DNA from: Christensenella sp. UBA3792 | GTDB lineage: Bacteria > Bacillota > Clostridia > Christensenellales > CAG-138 | Assembly (NCBI GenBank): GCA_002369195.1 | Contig: DFEW01000017.1 | Coordinates: forward strand, 1-8,210 | Reading direction: 5' to 3' | Length of the DNA: 8,210 nt | In this document: positions 6,233 to 8,210 of the stretch, one piece after another | How the letters are laid out: every line of letters starts with the position of its first letter | Numbering within the stretch: the first letter of the stretch is position 1 | Notes under the pieces: generated by a model | Databases searched by the model: none | Told to the model about the DNA's origin: nothing | The model's input: only the letters and a program-made list of their open reading frames with translations | Program-made: the position numbers and the translations under genes

Positions 6233-7208
6233 GCTGTGCGCGTTTCACCCGATCCAGATGTTCGAGAAACGCCTGCCGCACCGGTTCGGGCGATGCGATG
6301 CGCACCGCGCCGCCGAGCGCGCTGACCCAGCCGTAGAACTGCTCGCTCACCGCAACGCGCACGAATGCCGAAAAGCCGCGCTCCGTTTCATGCAGCGAGA
6401 CGTCCGCGCCGAAGCGGTCGACGATCACGCCGATCATCTCGCGGTCGCAGTCGAGCACGACGTCCTCTTCCTCGCCCGCAAACATCGAGAACGTCCGGCT
6501 CGTGTACTGCGTCATATCGAGCGCCGCATACGCCTCCGCCCCTTGCCGCGCGCTGTCGGCAACGCGGATCGCGTTCATCTTGTCGACGCGGTAATGCTTG
6601 ATGCGCGCATCCGCGGCGTCGTAGCCGATCAGATAATAGAACTCATCGTCCCAGATCAGCGCGAACGGGCTGATGCAGTAGCGTGCGCCGTTTTTGCGCG
6701 GGACCCGCTTCTTTTTGAGATCGTACTGCCAGTACAGGAACGAAATCTCCCGATCCTCCGCAATCGCGCTGTGGATCGCGTCGATGTTGTAGAAGATCGA
6801 TTCGTTGTCCGACTTGGTCCGCTCGTTCACGTACAGCTGCCGCCGCAGCAGCGCCGATTCCCCGCGGCTCGACAGGGCGGCTAACTTCTTGATCAGGCGG
6901 TTCGTCTTTCTTGCGGACAGGAACCGCGCCGCCTGCACGCTGTCCACGAGCATCTTGAGCTCCGCCGGTTCGAACGGGCGCGACGCGAGGTAATACCCCT
7001 TCATCTTGCCGACCGCGACCGATTCGATGTCGACGCCGTATTCGGACAGCGTGACGAGATCGTCCGCGACGCTCTTGCGCTCGGCACGGATGCCCTCCTG
7101 CGCAAGGCGCCGGATGATGTCTGCCACCGTCAGCGGATGCAGCTCGTCGGTCTCATTGAGCCAGTCGCGGATGTACAGAATCTTGCATTTTTGGTTTTCG
7201 TGCTTCAT
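6216..7208 (-). CDS. WYL-domain transcriptional regulator (YafY/DeoR-like)
   Basis: 330-residue one-component regulator. Residues 1-75 form a winged HTH (KILYIRDWLNE, TVADIIRRLAQEGI, RKSVADDLVTLSEYGVDIE). The WYL domain spans about 140-218, with SPFALIWDDEFYYLIGYD (180-197) carrying the core motif as YYL and HYRVDKM at 205-211. The C-terminal WCX-type extension (about 247-320) includes EQFYGWVSALGGAVRI. WYL domains are thought to sense nucleic acid or nucleotide ligands; the effector here is unknown. The frame is open to an ATG at 7268, but that codon and the one at 7241 lie inside the promoter boxes. The ATG at 7206-7208 has AGGGG 7 nt upstream; the in-frame ATG at 7212-7214, two codons earlier, is the only serious alternative. 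It has its own promoter and is convergent with the HTH gene; targets are not evident. Confidence 0.9.
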   Translation of the reverse strand: MKHENQKCKILYIRDWLNETDELHPLTVADIIRRLAQEGIRAERKSVADDLVTLSEYGVDIESVAVGKMKGYYLASRPFEPAELKMLVDSVQAARFLSARKTNRLIKKLAALSSRGESALLRRQLYVNERTKSDNESIFYNIDAIHSAIAEDREISFLYWQYDLKKKRVPRKNGARYCISPFALIWDDEFYYLIGYDAADARIKHYRVDKMNAIRVADSARQGAEAYAALDMTQYTSRTFSMFAGEEEDVVLDCDREMIGVIVDRFGADVSLHETERGFSAFVRVAVSEQFYGWVSALGGAVRIASPEPVRQAFLEHLDRVKRAQQKTDR

Positions 7209-7239
7209 GCGCATACCCCTGCCTTTGCTTGCTGTCCCC

Positions 7240-7268
7240 ATTCTACCACCGATCCCGCCGCGTTGCAA
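7240..7268 (-). promoter_or_regulatory. WYL regulator promoter
   Basis: On the minus strand TTGCAA (7263-7268), a 17-bp spacer and TAGAAT (7240-7245). The predicted start near 7233 gives a leader of about 25 nt before the ATG at 7208. It lies just beyond the IclR gene terminator, so the WYL gene is a separate unit. The promoter also rules out the two upstream in-frame ATGs as starts. Confidence 0.75.
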
Positions 7269-7283
7269 TCCCGTTTATCGGAC

Positions 7284-7312
7284 AAAAAAGGGCTTCCCAA
7301 ACGGAAAGCCCT
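7284..7312 (-). terminator. Intrinsic terminator of the IclR-family gene
   Basis: Minus-strand reading: AGGGCTTTCC (7312-7303), loop GTTT, GGGAAGCCCT (7298-7289), then TTTTTT (7289-7284). The stem is 10 bp with one G-U pair, and starts 5 nt after the stop codon. Confidence 0.93.
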
Positions 7313-7317
7313 CCATT

Positions 7318-8091
7318 TTACTTCATTCGCCAACCGAGCGCCTCGGACAGCGCCTTCGCCGTTTTGACCACCAGCGCGGTCGCGGCGCGGAATTCGTCCG
7401 AATCGATGCGCCGGAACATGCCGATCAGACCCAGCGCGTACTGCACCGTGCCGCTGTGCGTGTAAACCGGCGCGGCAACGCCGCGGATACCGACGCGGAA
7501 CTCGCCGTTTTCGATCGCGTAACCGCGTTCGCGCACGCTTTTCAGCTCCGCCTCCAGCGTATCAAACGACGTCGCGGTGTGCGGCGTGTACGCCTGTGCA
7601 TGCGTCTCGAAGATGCGCCGGGCGCTCGCCGTCGGCAGATCCGCAAGCAGCACCTTGCCCTGCGCGGTGCAGAACGACGGCAGATGCCGTCCGGTCTCGG
7701 ACACGATGTGAAAGCTGCTGTCCGGCTCCGCGTGACCGAGGATCAGCACCTCGCCGCGGTCGAGCATCGACAGCGCGGCGGACTCGTTCGTCTGCGTCAC
7801 GAGCGCGCGCATCGGCTCGCGCGAAAGCTCCAGAATGTTTTTGGTGCTCTGCACGGCGCTGCCGTATTCGAACAGCCGCACGCCGAGCTCGTACCGGCCG
7901 GTTTCGGCGTTCTGCTCCACAAAGCCGACGCTGCGCATCGAGCTCAAAAGCCCGTAGACCGTGCTTTTGGCGCGGCCGGTCGCTTCCGCGATCTCGGTCA
8001 GCGACAGCGGGCGCTTTGCCTCGGCGATCAGGTCGAGAATCTGTGCCGCCTTTTGGATCGAGCGGACCGGATTGTCGTCGCGCTCGCTCAT
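7318..8091 (-). CDS. IclR-family transcriptional regulator
   Basis: 257-residue DNA-binding regulator of the IclR family, which usually represses or activates catabolic genes in response to a small organic acid, aromatic or sugar-acid ligand. The N-terminal winged HTH (residues about 8-70) includes SIQKAAQILDLIAEAKRPLS, LTEIAEATGRAKSTVYGLLS and the wing GFVEQNAETGRYELG. The C-terminal GAF-like effector domain (about 85-250) carries the family landmarks TAQGKVLLA (142-150) and GYAIENGEFRVGIRGVAAPV (190-209). Length is typical. The ATG (8089-8091) overlaps the TGA of the preceding gene (ATGA, 8088-8091), and no good ribosome site stands before it. Translation is therefore probably coupled to that gene, which the regulator may control. 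The ligand cannot be deduced from the sequence. Confidence 0.95.
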   Translation of the reverse strand: MSERDDNPVRSIQKAAQILDLIAEAKRPLSLTEIAEATGRAKSTVYGLLSSMRSVGFVEQNAETGRYELGVRLFEYGSAVQSTKNILELSREPMRALVTQTNESAALSMLDRGEVLILGHAEPDSSFHIVSETGRHLPSFCTAQGKVLLADLPTASARRIFETHAQAYTPHTATSFDTLEAELKSVRERGYAIENGEFRVGIRGVAAPVYTHSGTVQYALGLIGMFRRIDSDEFRAATALVVKTAKALSEALGWRMK

Positions 8092-8210
8092 GCCTCGGGC
8101 GTATACGGGAAGGTCTGCATCAGCTCAAGCTTAAAGAGGTTCGCCTTATGCTTGCGGTCGATCAGCGCCTTCGTTTCGGGATCGTCGATCTCGCCGGTGC
8201 GGATATAGCG
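8088..8210 (-). CDS. Unrecognised gene, 3' end only (40 codons)
   Basis: The minus frame is open from the window edge to a TGA at 8088-8090 and encodes a 40-residue C-terminus (RYIRTGEIDDPETKAL, then IDRKHKANLFKLELM, ending FPYTPEA). Codon usage matches the neighbours, and the stop overlaps the IclR start as ATGA, the usual arrangement within an operon. The segment is charged, probably helical, and has no membrane segment. I do not recognise the family. Because IclR regulators often sit with the catabolic genes they control, an enzyme of a small-molecule pathway is a fair guess only. Confidence 0.75.
   Translation of the reverse strand, partial: RYIRTGEIDDPETKALIDRKHKANLFKLELMQTFPYTPEA

Noticed and set aside
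7209..7268. Longer WYL protein starting at 7268 or 7241
   Set aside because: Both ATGs fall inside the -35 or -10 box of the gene's own promoter, upstream of the predicted transcription start.
7006..8208. 400-residue plus-strand open frame
   Set aside because: It is antisense to the WYL and IclR genes and crosses a clear promoter and terminator of those units; the composition is Arg/His/Ala-rich shadow sequence.
1..8210. tRNA, rRNA, CRISPR array, insertion sequence, prophage or toxin-antitoxin genes
   Set aside because: I looked on both strands and saw no repeat arrays, transposase or integrase motifs, paired terminal repeats or RNA gene signatures. The lone HTH protein has no toxin partner.

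Overview
The window reads as GC-rich chromosomal DNA from a Gram-positive anaerobe of the Bacillota, most likely a high-GC member of the Clostridia. The grounds are strong AAGGAGG-type ribosome binding sites, sigma-A type promoters with extended -10 boxes, a lipoprotein-type pullulanase, a stand-alone rubredoxin, and small Firmicutes-style regulators. Taxonomy is inference; no rRNA or other marker gene is present.

Layout. (1) 1-1665, minus: 5' two-thirds or so of a type I pullulanase lipoprotein gene, running off the left edge. (2) 1820-1981, plus: a 53-residue rubredoxin divergent from the pullulanase; their two promoters lie back to back in 154 bp, and a perfect inverted repeat sits in the pullulanase promoter spacer. 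(3) 2031-5536, minus: two overlapping genes for a heterodimeric ABC exporter with one degenerate nucleotide-binding site. They end against the rubredoxin gene at a shared bidirectional terminator. (4) 5537-5808: the most information-rich non-coding stretch, holding the exporter promoter, an inverted repeat at its start site, a leader palindrome, a cre/LacI-like palindrome, an AT-rich block and the promoter of the next gene. (5) 5809-6189, plus: a small XRE-like HTH regulator, divergent from the exporter. (6) 6216-7208, minus: a WYL-domain regulator with its own promoter, convergent with the HTH gene. (7) 7318-8091, minus: an IclR-family regulator, translationally coupled by an ATGA overlap to (8) an unrecognised gene of which only the last 40 codons are visible (8088-8210).

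How they fit. The units look independent: starch/alpha-glucan degradation (pullulanase), electron transfer (rubredoxin), efflux (ABC pair, possibly controlled by the divergent HTH protein), and two one-component regulators. I see no integrase, transposase, tRNA, rRNA, CRISPR array or defence module, and no convincing sign of an undescribed multi-gene system. The observations most worth checking are the operator-like palindromes and the asymmetric exporter. No gene-free stretch exceeds 300 bases.
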